A stretch of DNA of 64,000 nucleotides from Streptomyces sp. SAI-127 (GTDB taxonomy: Bacteria > Actinomycetota > Actinomycetes > Streptomycetales > Streptomycetaceae): positions 8,824,501 to 8,888,500 of the forward strand of contig NZ_JARXYJ010000001.1 of NCBI RefSeq assembly GCF_029894425.1, written 5' to 3'. The notes under the pieces were generated by a model, which was not told where the DNA came from, did no database searches, and saw only the letters and a program-made list of their open reading frames with translations. Each line of letters starts with the position of its first letter. Within the stretch, counting starts at the first letter, position 1. This document shows positions 48,040 to 57,051 of the stretch, one piece after another. A program made the translations under genes and the position numbers.

Positions 48040-48420
48040 CGGTGCGGTGCTCTGCGGTGCTGCGGAGGTCGGGGTGCGGTGTCGGTGGGCGTGCGGTGCT
48101 GCGGAGGTCGGGGTGCGGTGTCGCGGTGGGCGTGCGGTGCGGGTCGGCGGAGAGGGGGTGGCTGTCGGGTGCCCGGGGGACCTGGGTGTTGGTCTGGTTC
48201 GGGAGTTGGGTGGTTCGGTGGTGCGGGGTGGATGTGGGGGTGGGGTGGCTGGGTGTTGGTCTGGTTCGGGAGCTGCGTGGTCCGGTGGAGCGGGGTGGTT
48301 GTGGGGGAGTGGGAGGGGCGGTTGGGTGTCGGTCTGGTTCTGGAAGCGCGCGGTCTGGTGGAGGGGGAGTGGGGGGTGGTTGTCGGGGGCGGGTGGTCGC
48401 GTGCCGGTCCGGTTCAGGAA
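48040..48420. repeat. Decaying G-rich tandem repeat array
   Basis: The plus strand is extremely G/T-rich. Bases 48054-48140 hold two copies of a unit with GGAGGTCGGGGTGCGGTGTCG, period 39. Bases 48184-48425 hold four imperfect units marked by GGTCTGGTTC at 48191, 48258, 48331 and GGTCCGGTTC at 48406, spaced 67, 73 and 75 bases. The last unit lies in the 3' part of the dead lacI, so the array seems to have grown from that gene. Many G runs could form G-quadruplexes. Confidence 0.75.
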
Positions 48421-48429
48421 CCGTGCGGT

Positions 48430-49097
48430 CTGACGCCGGCCCTCGGCGCGGGGTGATGCCGTGCACGGGTTCCGGTCGAGGCGGGGAGCGGGGAGCGCGA
48501 TGTAGTGCACGGTTTCGTGCCCGAGTCCGAGAAGGCGTTCGGCGGCGGTCCGGGCCGCCTCCCGGTCGTCGGCACACACAGGGCCGGTCGGGCGGCGGCG
48601 CCTTCACCGGCGCCGCGCACGGCACACGCGCCGGTACGCGGTCCAGGACGGCGGCGCCGAGACGGTCGTAGCCGATGACCACCAGGCCGCCCACGGGTAT
48701 CGGCGGCCCCGGCGACCGTAGGGTCCAAGTCGTCCTCCGGTGTCACCACCCGCACGCCGAGCGCCAACCTGGCGGAGCGGGACGCCTCCTCCAGACCCCG
48801 CGGGGTGGCCGGGCAGCCGCGGAGGACGGTGTTCGAGGTGAGGACCGTGACCGCCCGGGTCACCCCGCCGGCCAGGGCGAACGCGGTGGCGTCGCGCCTG
48901 GACCCCCGGGCTCGTACAGCCGCTTCGACGCGTCTGCCGGTCTCCTCCTTCACGTTCGGACGGCCGCTGATGACCCTCGAAACGGTCGGGTGGAAGACGC
49001 CCGCCGCGCGTGCGACAGCGCGGATGCCGACAGGCCTGCGCCGCCCCGGGGAGGGCGCGGTCTGGCCGTCGAAGCTTGTGTGACCGGTCACATGCAT
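48430..49097 (-). pseudogene. Frameshifted lacI-type repressor gene
   Basis: The ATG opens a LacI DNA-binding domain (IRAVARAAGVFHPTVSRVIS, then GRPNVKEETGRRVEAAVRA). The protein then jumps frame: VVIGYDRLGAAVLDRVPARV is in a second frame and CADDREAARTAAERLLGLGH in a third, each matching successive LacI effector-domain segments. At least two frameshifts and a shortened C-terminus make it non-functional. Its helix-turn-helix also carries an unusual GVFHP in place of the normal GVS-x turn. It was probably the regulator of the importer operon or of the divergent alpha-galactosidase gene. Confidence 0.75.
49079..49092. promoter_or_regulatory. LacI-type operator 1 between lacI remnant and GH36 gene
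   Basis: TGTGACCGGTCACA is a perfect 14-bp palindrome with the central CG of LacI-family sites. It overlaps the start of the lacI remnant. Confidence 0.6.
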
Positions 49098-49105
49098 GCG
49101 AGGAT

Positions 49106-49119
49106 TGTGAGCGGTCACA
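49106..49119. promoter_or_regulatory. LacI-type operator 2 between lacI remnant and GH36 gene
   Basis: TGTGAGCGGTCACA differs from the first operator at one base and lies 27 bases from it, so the two are not on exactly the same face of the helix. Together they probably formed the divergent operator of the lost repressor. Confidence 0.58.
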
Positions 49120-49266
49120 TTGCGGGCGTCAAGAGACCGTAACTGGGGATTTACCTTTGAAATACAACCGCCGACGCGGCCAACTCTCGCCCGCCGAGCG
49201 CGAATTCCCAGCTCAGCCCAGACGAGACCGTGGCAGTACCGAACCATCCCGGAAGGGGAAATTGCG

Positions 49267-51372
49267 TTGACCGCAGCCGTCGGAACACTCGAGAGATCCC
49301 GCCTCTGGTCGCACCCGGAGCTCAGGCTGCATGCCGTCGTGGACGCCACGGGCTCGGTCCGGCTGGGGGCGCCCGACCAGGACTGGGCCGGTCTGGTCCC
49401 GCTCGTCGAGGTCACCGCCACCGGGCACGGACGCCTGTGGTCGGGGGAGCGCTTCATCGAGACCGCGATCGGCGACCGCCTGACCTACCGCGACCACGAG
49501 ACGGTCCGGGAGGGGAGCAAGGAGCGTACGACGATCCGGCTCGCGGACCCCGAGACCGGCCTGGTCGCCGAGGTGGTCCTGGAGACGGCTCCGGGTGCCG
49601 GTTTCCTGCGCTCGCGGGTGCGTCTGGTCAACGAGGGCAGCACACCCCTCCGGCTCGAGAGCGTGAGCACCCTGACCGTCGGCGGCATCACCGACGTGGC
49701 CGGCGGTCTCGACGGACTGACCCTGCACTGGGCGGACAACGACTGGCTCGCCGAGTGCCGTTGGCGCAACGCCTCCTTCCGTGACCAGGTCGTCCCGCTG
49801 AGCCGGCCCGCGCACGGTCACGAGGGGCGCGGCTGTTTCGAGCGCTTCTCGCAAGGGAGTTGGTCCACCGGCCGGCACCTGCCGATGGGGGCGCTCACCG
49901 ACCTCTCCGGCCGCACCTGGCTGTGGCAGATCGAGTCCAGCGCGGGCTGGCGCTTCGAGTCCGGCGAACGCGAAGGCGCCGCCTACGTCGCCCTGTTCGG
50001 ACCCGACGACGCCCACCACCAGTGGCAGCACACCCTCGCGCCCGGCGAGGACTTCCACACCGTTCCCGCCGTCCTCGTCCGCGGTGAGACGGGCGGTCTC
50101 GACGCCGCCTTCGGTGAACTCACCGACTACCGCAGGCTGATCCGCCGCGACCACCCCGACCTCCGCGCCCTGCCGGTGATCTACAACGACTACATGAACA
50201 CCCTCATGGGCGACCCGACCACCGACAAGCTCCTGCCGCTCGTCGAGGCGGCGGGGAGGGCCGGCGCCGAGGTCTTCGTCATCGACGCCGGGTGGTACGA
50301 CGACGACGCCCAGGGCTGGTGGGACGCCGTCGGCGCGTGGCAGGCCGCCCGGGGCCGTTTCCCCGGCGGCATCCAGGAGGTGCTGGACGCGATCCGGGGG
50401 CACGGCATGGTCCCGGGGCTGTGGCTGGAGCCCGAAGTCGTGGGCGTGCGCAGCCCGTTGGCCGACAGCCTGCCTCCCGAGGCGTTCTTCCGGCGCGGCG
50501 GCCTGCGCGTGACGGAACACGGACGGCACCACCTGGACCTGCGCCACCCCGCCGCCCGCGCCCACCTCGACGCGGTCGTGGACCGGCTGGTCGGAGAGTG
50601 GGGCGTCGGGTACCTCAAGCTCGACTACAACATCAACATCGGACCCGGCACGGAGAACGGCCCGGAGAGTCCCGGCGCCGGTCTGCTGGGCCACCACCGC
50701 GCCCACCTCGACTGGATGTCCGCCCTCCTGGACCGGCATCCCGGCCTGGTCCTGGAGAACTGCGGCTCAGGCGGTCTGCGCATGGACTACGCCCAACTAG
50801 CCGTCACCCAGCTCCAGTCCACCAGCGACCAGCAGGACCTGCTGCGCTACCCGCCCATCGCCGCGGCCGCCGCCACCGCCGCGGCCCCCGAACAGGCCGC
50901 GGTGTGGGCCTACCCGCAGCCCGACCACACCCCCGACAGGATCGCGTTCACCCTCACCGGCGCACTGCTGGGCCGGATCCATCTCTCCGGCTTCCTCGAC
51001 CGCATGGACGCCGAGCAGTTCGAGCTCGTCCGCTCCGCGATCCGGGTGTACAAGGACATCCGGCCGGAGATCGCCGACGCCCGTCCCTTCTGGCCGCTGG
51101 GCCTGCCGGGCTGGGAGGACGGCTGGATCGCCCACGGGCTGCGGGGGCGCGACGCGACGCTCGTCGCGGTGTGGCGGCGGGATCGGACCGACGCCCCGGA
51201 GCGCCGTACGCTCACGCTTTCCCACCTGCGCTGCGTCGAGTCCAGGCCGGAGGTGCTTCAGCCCACGACGGCCGACGCCACGGTGGAGTGGGACGCGGCC
51301 GAGGGGAAGCTCACCGTCGGCTTGCCGCGCACCGACACGGCCGTACTGCTCAGGCTGGCCACGACCGTCTGA
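49267..51372 (+). CDS. GH36 alpha-galactosidase
   Basis: A 701-residue cytoplasmic enzyme (no signal) that removes alpha-galactosyl residues from oligosaccharides such as raffinose or galactomannan fragments. It has an N-terminal beta-supersandwich (1-about 300), a catalytic barrel (about 310-620) and a C-terminal sheet. The nucleophile is D453 (YLKLDYN) and the acid/base D507 (NCGSGGLRMD); the family motif VFVIDAGWYDDD is present. The TTG start is chosen for the GGAAGGGGAA Shine-Dalgarno 7 nt upstream. It is expressed divergently from the lacI remnant across two operators. It could act on galactomannan pieces made by the mannanase, though that gene is 40 kb away. Confidence 0.9.
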   Translation: MTAAVGTLERSRLWSHPELRLHAVVDATGSVRLGAPDQDWAGLVPLVEVTATGHGRLWSGERFIETAIGDRLTYRDHETVREGSKERTTIRLADPETGLVAEVVLETAPGAGFLRSRVRLVNEGSTPLRLESVSTLTVGGITDVAGGLDGLTLHWADNDWLAECRWRNASFRDQVVPLSRPAHGHEGRGCFERFSQGSWSTGRHLPMGALTDLSGRTWLWQIESSAGWRFESGEREGAAYVALFGPDDAHHQWQHTLAPGEDFHTVPAVLVRGETGGLDAAFGELTDYRRLIRRDHPDLRALPVIYNDYMNTLMGDPTTDKLLPLVEAAGRAGAEVFVIDAGWYDDDAQGWWDAVGAWQAARGRFPGGIQEVLDAIRGHGMVPGLWLEPEVVGVRSPLADSLPPEAFFRRGGLRVTEHGRHHLDLRHPAARAHLDAVVDRLVGEWGVGYLKLDYNINIGPGTENGPESPGAGLLGHHRAHLDWMSALLDRHPGLVLENCGSGGLRMDYAQLAVTQLQSTSDQQDLLRYPPIAAAAATAAAPEQAAVWAYPQPDHTPDRIAFTLTGALLGRIHLSGFLDRMDAEQFELVRSAIRVYKDIRPEIADARPFWPLGLPGWEDGWIAHGLRGRDATLVAVWRRDRTDAPERRTLTLSHLRCVESRPEVLQPTTADATVEWDAAEGKLTVGLPRTDTAVLLRLATTV

Positions 51373-51426
51373 ACGCGCGGCGGTGACATGGCCGTACTCC
51401 TCAGGCCGGCCGCGTCCGCCTGAGCG
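51334..51426 (+). repeat. 42-bp duplication of the GH36 3' end
   Basis: Bases 51334-51375, covering the last codons and stop of the alpha-galactosidase gene, recur at 51385-51426 with 35 of 42 bases identical, including a second in-phase stop-like TGA. This is a small old tandem duplication. Confidence 0.75.
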
Positions 51427-51432
51427 TGGGAC

Positions 51433-51462
51433 GGGGCGGGCCCGCTCTGCCGGATCCGCCCC
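51433..51462. terminator. Possible terminator between GH36 and CGNR genes
   Basis: GGGGCGG pairs with CCGCCCC (7 bp) across a 16-nt loop between two convergent genes. No T run follows, so the assignment is modest. Confidence 0.45.
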
Positions 51463-51474
51463 TCCCGGGACCGG

Positions 51475-52026
51475 TCACGGGCTGACGCTCTTCTTCCGGG
51501 CCCGGTACGCCGCGGCCTTGATCTTGTTGCCGCACGACTCCATGCCGCACCACTGCCGGCGCATGCCCCGGGAGCGGTCGATGTAGATGCGGGTGCACTC
51601 GGGGTTGCCGCACTCCTTGATCAGGGGTACGTCGGGGCCGCTCAGGAGTTCCACCGCGAGGCGGGCCACCGTGGAGAGCGCTTCTTCCGGGTCGGCCTGC
51701 GTCCACCGCCCGGACGGCGTGAGCTGGGGCACCGCGGGCGGCTTGCGGGCCGCGCTGTTGAGCACGGCCAGCGCCCCGGTGTCGTACCCCTCACCGAGCC
51801 GGCGGGCGGTCACCAGCTGGTACACGGCTTCCCGTACGGTCGTCGCCTGCTCGACGTCGGCCTCGCTGCTCGGGGAGACCGCGTCGACGACGCCGGACTC
51901 CCGATACCATGCGTCGAGCCTCTCCGGCGCGGCGAACATCTCGAAGCGCGTCGAACGCCGCGCCCGGAGCGTCGCGGCGAAGTCGAGGGCCGGGTTGCCG
52001 CACACGAAGACATGGTCGAGGTTCAC
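51475..52026 (-). CDS. CGNR zinc finger (ABATE domain) protein
   Basis: A 183-residue protein. The N-terminal ABATE-type domain starts VCGNPALDFAATL; the C-terminal CGNR zinc finger has its Cys ligands in ECGNPECTRIYIDRSRG and RQWCGMESCGNKIKA and is expected to bind DNA. It is annotated in general as a putative stress-response regulator. Convergent with the alpha-galactosidase gene and divergent from lacI; no target is evident. Confidence 0.88.
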   Translation of the reverse strand: MNLDHVFVCGNPALDFAATLRARRSTRFEMFAAPERLDAWYRESGVVDAVSPSSEADVEQATTVREAVYQLVTARRLGEGYDTGALAVLNSAARKPPAVPQLTPSGRWTQADPEEALSTVARLAVELLSGPDVPLIKECGNPECTRIYIDRSRGMRRQWCGMESCGNKIKAAAYRARKKSVSP

Positions 52027-52249
52027 ATCACCATTCTGACAGGTGACGGGTCATGCGGGCAAGGCGCGCCGCTTCGGCTCGCGCAGGGTATGTGTTGAGG
52101 GTCGAATCGGTGACGCCCTGACGGTCGGAACCGGTCACGTCGACGACCTGTCGGTCTTCGAGACGTTCACGCTGCACCGCCGCCGCTCCGACGGCCACAC
52201 CGGGCAACGGCTTGCGTAGGATTCGAGCTGCCGGACATCGGGAGACTCA

Positions 52250-53326
52250 ATGACGCCAGTGGGAGGACAGGGCCAGAGCCCTGGCGCGCCGCGTGCCGTG
52301 GATGTGGCCAGGCTGGCCGGCGTCTCGCAGAAGACGGTCTCGCGGGTCTTCAACGGCGAGCGGTACGTGTCGGCCGACGTGCGGGGACGGGTGCTGCAAG
52401 CCGCGGAGGAACTCGGCTACCGGCTGAACGGCGCGGCCCGGGCCCTGGCCTCCGGACGTACCCGCTCGATCGGCGTGGTCGCGCTCGGAACCGCCCTGTA
52501 CGGCCCCGCCTCCCTGCTCATCGGCATCGAGCGGGCCGCCCGGGACGCGGGATACGCGCTCCGGGTGGTCAACACGCGGGAGGGCGATCCGGCGGGTGTC
52601 GCGGGGGCCGTGGAGTCGCTCCTCGAACAGGGCGTGGACGGCATCGTCGTGTCCGAACCGATCGACGAGGGTTCGGTGCCGCTCAGGGTCGACGTCCCGG
52701 TCCTGATCCTCGGCGCGCCCGCGACGTTCGGGGGCCCGCGCGCGGTGGCGGCAGGCGTCGGTGCGGAGTCACTGGCGCGGGCGGCCACCGAACACCTGCT
52801 GGACCTCGGGCATGTGACGGTCCATCATCTGGCCGGTCCGCAAAGGTGGTTCGCCGCCCGGGACCGTCTCCTGGGCTGGCGGGCGGCGCTCGCGGAACGT
52901 GACAGGGAACAGCCGCCCGTCATCGAGGGCGACTGGTCGGCCTCGTCCGGCTACGCGGCGGGCCGCGAACTCGCCGCCGCCGGTGATGTCACCGCGGTGT
53001 TCGCCGCCAACGACGACATGGCCGTCGGCCTGGTCCGCGCACTGCTGGAAGCGGGCCTGCGCGTGCCGGAGGACGTGAGTGTCGTCGGCTTCGACGACAT
53101 CCCCGTCTCCGCCTATGTCACCCCACCGCTGACCACCGTGCGCCAGCCGTTCGACGCCGTGGCCCGGGAAGGGCTGCGGCTGCTGGTGCAGGCCATCGAG
53201 AAACCGGACGCCGAGCCGGCCCCGGCGACCGACCCTCCGGTCGAGCTCGTCGTACGCGCCTCGACGGCGCCCCCGCCGACGGGCGGGCGGCGGCCATCCG
53301 GATGGAGAGGCACCGGCGGCGCCTGA
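52250..53326 (+). CDS. LacI family repressor, stand-alone
   Basis: A 358-residue LacI/GalR protein. The N-terminal helix-turn-helix is in residues about 16-70 (DVARLAGVSQKTVSRVFNGE), with the hinge RALASGRTRSIGVV and a periplasmic-binding-protein-like effector domain with VFAANDDMAVGLVRAL and SVVGFDDIPVSAYVTPPLTT. The ATG follows GGGAGA. A -10-like TAGGAT lies about 30 bases upstream. It is convergent with the large glycoside hydrolase gene and has no obvious partner operon; the alpha-galactosidase or the first importer are candidate targets. Confidence 0.9.
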   Translation: MTPVGGQGQSPGAPRAVDVARLAGVSQKTVSRVFNGERYVSADVRGRVLQAAEELGYRLNGAARALASGRTRSIGVVALGTALYGPASLLIGIERAARDAGYALRVVNTREGDPAGVAGAVESLLEQGVDGIVVSEPIDEGSVPLRVDVPVLILGAPATFGGPRAVAAGVGAESLARAATEHLLDLGHVTVHHLAGPQRWFAARDRLLGWRAALAERDREQPPVIEGDWSASSGYAAGRELAAAGDVTAVFAANDDMAVGLVRALLEAGLRVPEDVSVVGFDDIPVSAYVTPPLTTVRQPFDAVAREGLRLLVQAIEKPDAEPAPATDPPVELVVRASTAPPPTGGRRPSGWRGTGGA

Positions 53327-53340
53327 CGGCGCCGCCGGTG
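53311..53340. terminator. Bidirectional terminator over the lacI stop
   Basis: CACCGGCGGCGCC pairs perfectly with GGCGCCGCCGGTG (13 bp) across a 4-nt loop that contains part of the lacI stop codon. It ends five bases before the stop of the convergent hydrolase gene. Confidence 0.82.
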
Positions 53341-53344
53341 GTGA

Positions 53345-56300
53345 TCACTTCTCCCGCGAGTACGGCGCCACGGTGATCCGGTCGATCAGCGGCGCGTACC
53401 GGGATCGGAGCAGCACCCCGGGGAAGGTCTCCGAGGCGTAGGTCGCGCCGTCGAAGTTCGGCAGCTCCTCGGAGCGGAAGGCGATCGTGTTCTGTCCCTT
53501 CTTCAGGGTGACGGGGACGGTCAGCTCCCAGAAGTTGTCCTGGTGGAAGCTGTGCGGGAAGCCGACGCGCCGCATCTCCCCGCCGTTGACGGTGATGTCG
53601 GCGTGGCGCGCCAGCGGGTCCGGGTTGTAGTGGGTGGCCTCGGACTGCTCCGGGTTGGAGTAGCGGACGCGCAGCGCGTACAGACCGGCCCGGTCCGCGG
53701 TGACGGTGAACGTCGCGGTGTTGCCGTTGCCCGGGTCGCCGCCGATGCCGGTGATCGCCGTGCCGTCGGTGGCCAGGGCCAGCGGGGTGAGTGCGGCCGA
53801 GCCCGCGAGCACCGCGTCCTGGGCCTCGTACGTACGGGCCTTCAGCGCGCCCTCGGTCGGTGTGACCGTCAGGCGGTCGACGAGGGTGGCCGACGAACCG
53901 CCCGTCAGCGTCACCTTGTTGACGCCGCCGGAGAGGGAGACCGCGACGCTGCTCCTGCCCTTGGCCAGGCGCAGGACGTCGTGTCCGTTGACGGAGAGCC
54001 GCGCGCCGGCGCCGGCGAGGGTGTCGACCCCGAGGGTGGCCTCGCGGTCGGCGGGGGAGTACACCCAGAACGTGGCGGTCTGGCCCTTGGCGAGCCGGGC
54101 CGCGCCCGAGCCGGTGGCCGCCCGCTCGGGCAGCGTGTAGACGGGCTGTGCCCCGCCGCTCAGCCAGGCCAGTTCGCCCTCGTGGACCTGGGTGCCGGCC
54201 GACGCCCCGGGAAGGGCGAGGGTGAGGCGGTCGACGATGGCGTCACCCTTCGTCGCACGCTTGCCGTCCAGGCTCTTCGCCGCGAGCGTCAGGGTGTGCT
54301 TGCCCTTGGTGAGCTTCACCTTGGTGTCGGTGTGGTCCCACACCACCCACTTGTAGCCGAGCGGCAGATACAGCTGCTGCTCGCTGTCGGCCTGGCCGTC
54401 CACGCGCAGGAAGACATTGGTGGGGCCCTGCTCCTTCACCTTGTCGAAGGTGTTGAGGGAGTTGGCGAAGACGCTCAGGTCGTAGGTGCCGTCCTCGGGC
54501 ACGTCCACCGTGAAGTCGAGCGTGACGTCCGAGCCGGTGCGCAGTCCGCCCACGTCGTAGCCGCCGGACGTGTAGAACTTCGACACGTCGGAGGTGGAGC
54601 CCTCCGGGCCGTTCTTCGAGTAGCCGGACCCGGTGTGGGCCGCGTCCTCCGCCTCGTACGAACCCTGCCAACGCACCGGCGGGGACTGGGTCTTCGCCGC
54701 CTTCCCGGCCGGGCTGAGGACGATCTCGTACGCCGAGGACTCCTTCAGCTTCGGCAGCGCGCCGTCACCGAAGTCGACGGTGACCGTGCCGTCGTCCGCG
54801 ACCTTCAGGTTCGTCTCCGTGAGCAGCTTCGGGCCGGAGGAGTCGCCGACCTGCCCGCTCCACTCGATCTCCCGCACCCAGGCGTGCACACGGTCACCGA
54901 AGAGCTTCTTCGGAACGTCCGAGAAGGTGATGTGACCCTTGCCCGTGGAGCCGCCGAAGAGCAGCCGGGCCTGCTTCTTCTTCTGGTCCAGCGTGGCCAC
55001 GCCCTGCATGGTGTAGTTCTCGCCGGGGAACGGCGGGGTCACCGCCACCGTGTGCCCGCTCATCGAGGCATACGAATGGAGCAGCCACCACTGGCCGTTG
55101 CCGCGGTTGGACTGCACCGCGGAGTCGGAGAGGTTGCCGTCGATGTTCCAGTACGCGATGTCGGCGTCCACCTTGGACTCCTCGATCGCGGAGACCCACT
55201 GGATCATCTGGCCGGGCACGGAGGTGTGGTAGTTGAAGGCGTACTCGTTGATGTTGACGGGGAGTTGGGTGCCCTCGCGGTCGGTGCCCTTGAACAACTC
55301 CTTCTCCCACACCCGGTACTTGGCGACGCTCGCGCGCACCGCCTCCGGGTGGCTCAGCTCGTGCCAGGTGATGACGTCCGGGAGGGTGCCCGCGGCCAGG
55401 GCGTGGGTGAGGAAGCCCTTCACCTGGTCGTAGAGGATGCTGGTGTTGGGACCGGCGACACGGGCGTCCGGCATCTTGGTCTTGATGAGCTTGTACGCGG
55501 AGTCCCAGGCGGCGAAGTAGTCGTCGGGGTCGCTCAGCCAGCTGACCTTGTTGTAGCTCCACTGGCCGGTGCCGAACATGTTGCCCTCGGGCTCGTTGAA
55601 CGGCACGAAGACGATGTTGTCCTGGTACTGCTTCGGCAGCTGGAGCACCTGGTCGACCTGCTTGGCGATCTTCTCCTCATAGAGCTTGAGCTTCTCCGCG
55701 GGGGTGTCGCCCGGCCACTCGTACGGGAAGCCGCGGTGGATGTCGGTCATGTAGATGTACACGTCGCCGTCGGTGGAGTCGGCCAGCGGCTTGACCACGT
55801 CCAGCGCGTCGGCGCCGGGATGCTGCGGACCGTCCTGGGCCTTGGTGGAGACCGTGCGCAGGCCCATGCCCTCGATGAGGTTGTTGGTGGGGACGTCCGG
55901 TCCGTACACCCCGTAGAGGGTGCCGGAGGCGCCGCCGTGGAACGCGCCGGTGTCCGAGCCGAGGTCGACGGTGAGCTGCCCCTCGCGGACCACGGTGACG
56001 TTCGCCCGCACCGCGCGTCCCGCCGCCGTTCCCGCGACCGTGAAGGTCCCCGGCGCGGCGTACTTCTCGGGCGGTACGGCGTCCCAGGTGACGGGTGTGT
56101 CGCGGTCGTATCCGTCGGAGAAGCCGGCGCGGACGGCCGCGGGGAGGGTCGGGGCGGTCCCGTCGGTCGTACGGACGTCGAAGGACGTCTTGGAGAGTTC
56201 CTGGAGGGTCGGCACGGCACCGACCAGGCCGGCCACCTGCTCGGCGGTGAGCGCCGAGTGCCATACGGCGAAGTCGTCGACGGCGCCCTTGAGCAGCGGG

Positions 56301-56995
56301 TCCGGGTAGAGGGACTTGCCTATGTAGCCGGCGGCGGTCGCCGAACCGCTCAGCAGGTCCTTGGCCTTGATGGCGGTCGCGGCGGAGGAGACCGCCACCC
56401 CGTCGAGGTAGGTGGTGAGCCGGCCGGCGGTGGAGTCGAGGGTGACGGTGACCGTCCGCCATGCGTCCGCGGGCAGTGGCGCATAGCCGCGGACCTGGGT
56501 CTCCGCGCCGCCTCCGCCGGTGGTCACGGAGGTCTGGAACAGCCCGTTGCCGTTGTACGGAGTGCTGAAGAGGTACTTGGTGGTGTCGGTGCCCAGGTCG
56601 AAGATCCGCTGCCAGGACGACGTGTCGCCGCTCCACTTCACCCGGGCGGAGACCGTCAGGTCGCTCGCGTCGCCGACCACTTCGCGGGGCAGACGGACGT
56701 AGGCGCCGTCGGAGGTGGGGGCCCCGCCGGGCAGGGCCAGCGCCTTGCCGCCGTCCGTGCCCGCCACGGACTGGGCCGTCGAGCCGTTCACCAGGCTCGC
56801 CGTCAGTCCGTTGCCGGAACTGTCGGTGATCTTTCCGGAGGCGAGGTCGTCCTGGTCGAAGGTGTAGCGGGCGGCGGGCCCGGGCGCCTCGGCCGCGTGC
56901 GCGGACACGGCGGGCGCGGCCAGCAGGCCCGCGCCGAGGGCCAGCGCCATGGCGGCCGGCGCGCGGCGGCGCGTGGATCTGTCAGCGGATGACAT
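53345..56995 (-). CDS. Secreted multidomain clan GH-A glycoside hydrolase (paralogue B)
   Basis: A 1216-residue exported protein (signal 1-35). In order: a LamG/concanavalin-like module (about 40-260), an Ig-like module (265-340), a clan GH-A GH39-like barrel (342-650) with acid/base candidate E468 (VPFNEPEGNM) and nucleophile candidate E584 (VNINEYAFNY), a beta-sandwich (650-765), a CBM35/CBM6-like module (778-930), a middle beta module, and a C-terminal CBM. From the barrel onward the layout copies the 858-residue protein at 42-44.7 kb. Three CGAACCGGTTCG-type operators lie between it and the divergent lacI, so it is probably induced with the second importer. The glycan is unknown. Confidence 0.83.
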   Translation of the reverse strand: MSSADRSTRRRAPAAMALALGAGLLAAPAVSAHAAEAPGPAARYTFDQDDLASGKITDSSGNGLTASLVNGSTAQSVAGTDGGKALALPGGAPTSDGAYVRLPREVVGDASDLTVSARVKWSGDTSSWQRIFDLGTDTTKYLFSTPYNGNGLFQTSVTTGGGGAETQVRGYAPLPADAWRTVTVTLDSTAGRLTTYLDGVAVSSAATAIKAKDLLSGSATAAGYIGKSLYPDPLLKGAVDDFAVWHSALTAEQVAGLVGAVPTLQELSKTSFDVRTTDGTAPTLPAAVRAGFSDGYDRDTPVTWDAVPPEKYAAPGTFTVAGTAAGRAVRANVTVVREGQLTVDLGSDTGAFHGGASGTLYGVYGPDVPTNNLIEGMGLRTVSTKAQDGPQHPGADALDVVKPLADSTDGDVYIYMTDIHRGFPYEWPGDTPAEKLKLYEEKIAKQVDQVLQLPKQYQDNIVFVPFNEPEGNMFGTGQWSYNKVSWLSDPDDYFAAWDSAYKLIKTKMPDARVAGPNTSILYDQVKGFLTHALAAGTLPDVITWHELSHPEAVRASVAKYRVWEKELFKGTDREGTQLPVNINEYAFNYHTSVPGQMIQWVSAIEESKVDADIAYWNIDGNLSDSAVQSNRGNGQWWLLHSYASMSGHTVAVTPPFPGENYTMQGVATLDQKKKQARLLFGGSTGKGHITFSDVPKKLFGDRVHAWVREIEWSGQVGDSSGPKLLTETNLKVADDGTVTVDFGDGALPKLKESSAYEIVLSPAGKAAKTQSPPVRWQGSYEAEDAAHTGSGYSKNGPEGSTSDVSKFYTSGGYDVGGLRTGSDVTLDFTVDVPEDGTYDLSVFANSLNTFDKVKEQGPTNVFLRVDGQADSEQQLYLPLGYKWVVWDHTDTKVKLTKGKHTLTLAAKSLDGKRATKGDAIVDRLTLALPGASAGTQVHEGELAWLSGGAQPVYTLPERAATGSGAARLAKGQTATFWVYSPADREATLGVDTLAGAGARLSVNGHDVLRLAKGRSSVAVSLSGGVNKVTLTGGSSATLVDRLTVTPTEGALKARTYEAQDAVLAGSAALTPLALATDGTAITGIGGDPGNGNTATFTVTADRAGLYALRVRYSNPEQSEATHYNPDPLARHADITVNGGEMRRVGFPHSFHQDNFWELTVPVTLKKGQNTIAFRSEELPNFDGATYASETFPGVLLRSRYAPLIDRITVAPYSREK

Positions 56996-57051
56996 GGATA
57001 CGTCCTCAATCGTCGAGTAACGGGTTCCGGTCGGCCCGTCTCAGTCGCCGT

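Noticed and set aside
48184..48425. Tandem units considered as a CRISPR array
   Set aside because: Units are imperfect throughout, there are no unique spacers between conserved repeats, and no cas genes are present.
45957..48671. 904-codon plus-strand frame across the first importer and the repeat array
   Set aside because: It runs antisense through two proven transport genes and a pseudogene, and ends in pure repeat translation (GVGG-type).
48414..49457. 347-residue intact LacI-like protein on the minus strand
   Set aside because: Only the first part resembles LacI. Later LacI segments are in two other frames, and the first 120 codons lie upstream of the operators inside the GH36 leader and gene.
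53543..56992. 1149-codon plus-strand frame opposite the 1216-residue hydrolase gene
   Set aside because: Shadow frame; Val/Gly/Arg/Asp-rich with no domain, while the minus strand encodes a multidomain secreted enzyme.
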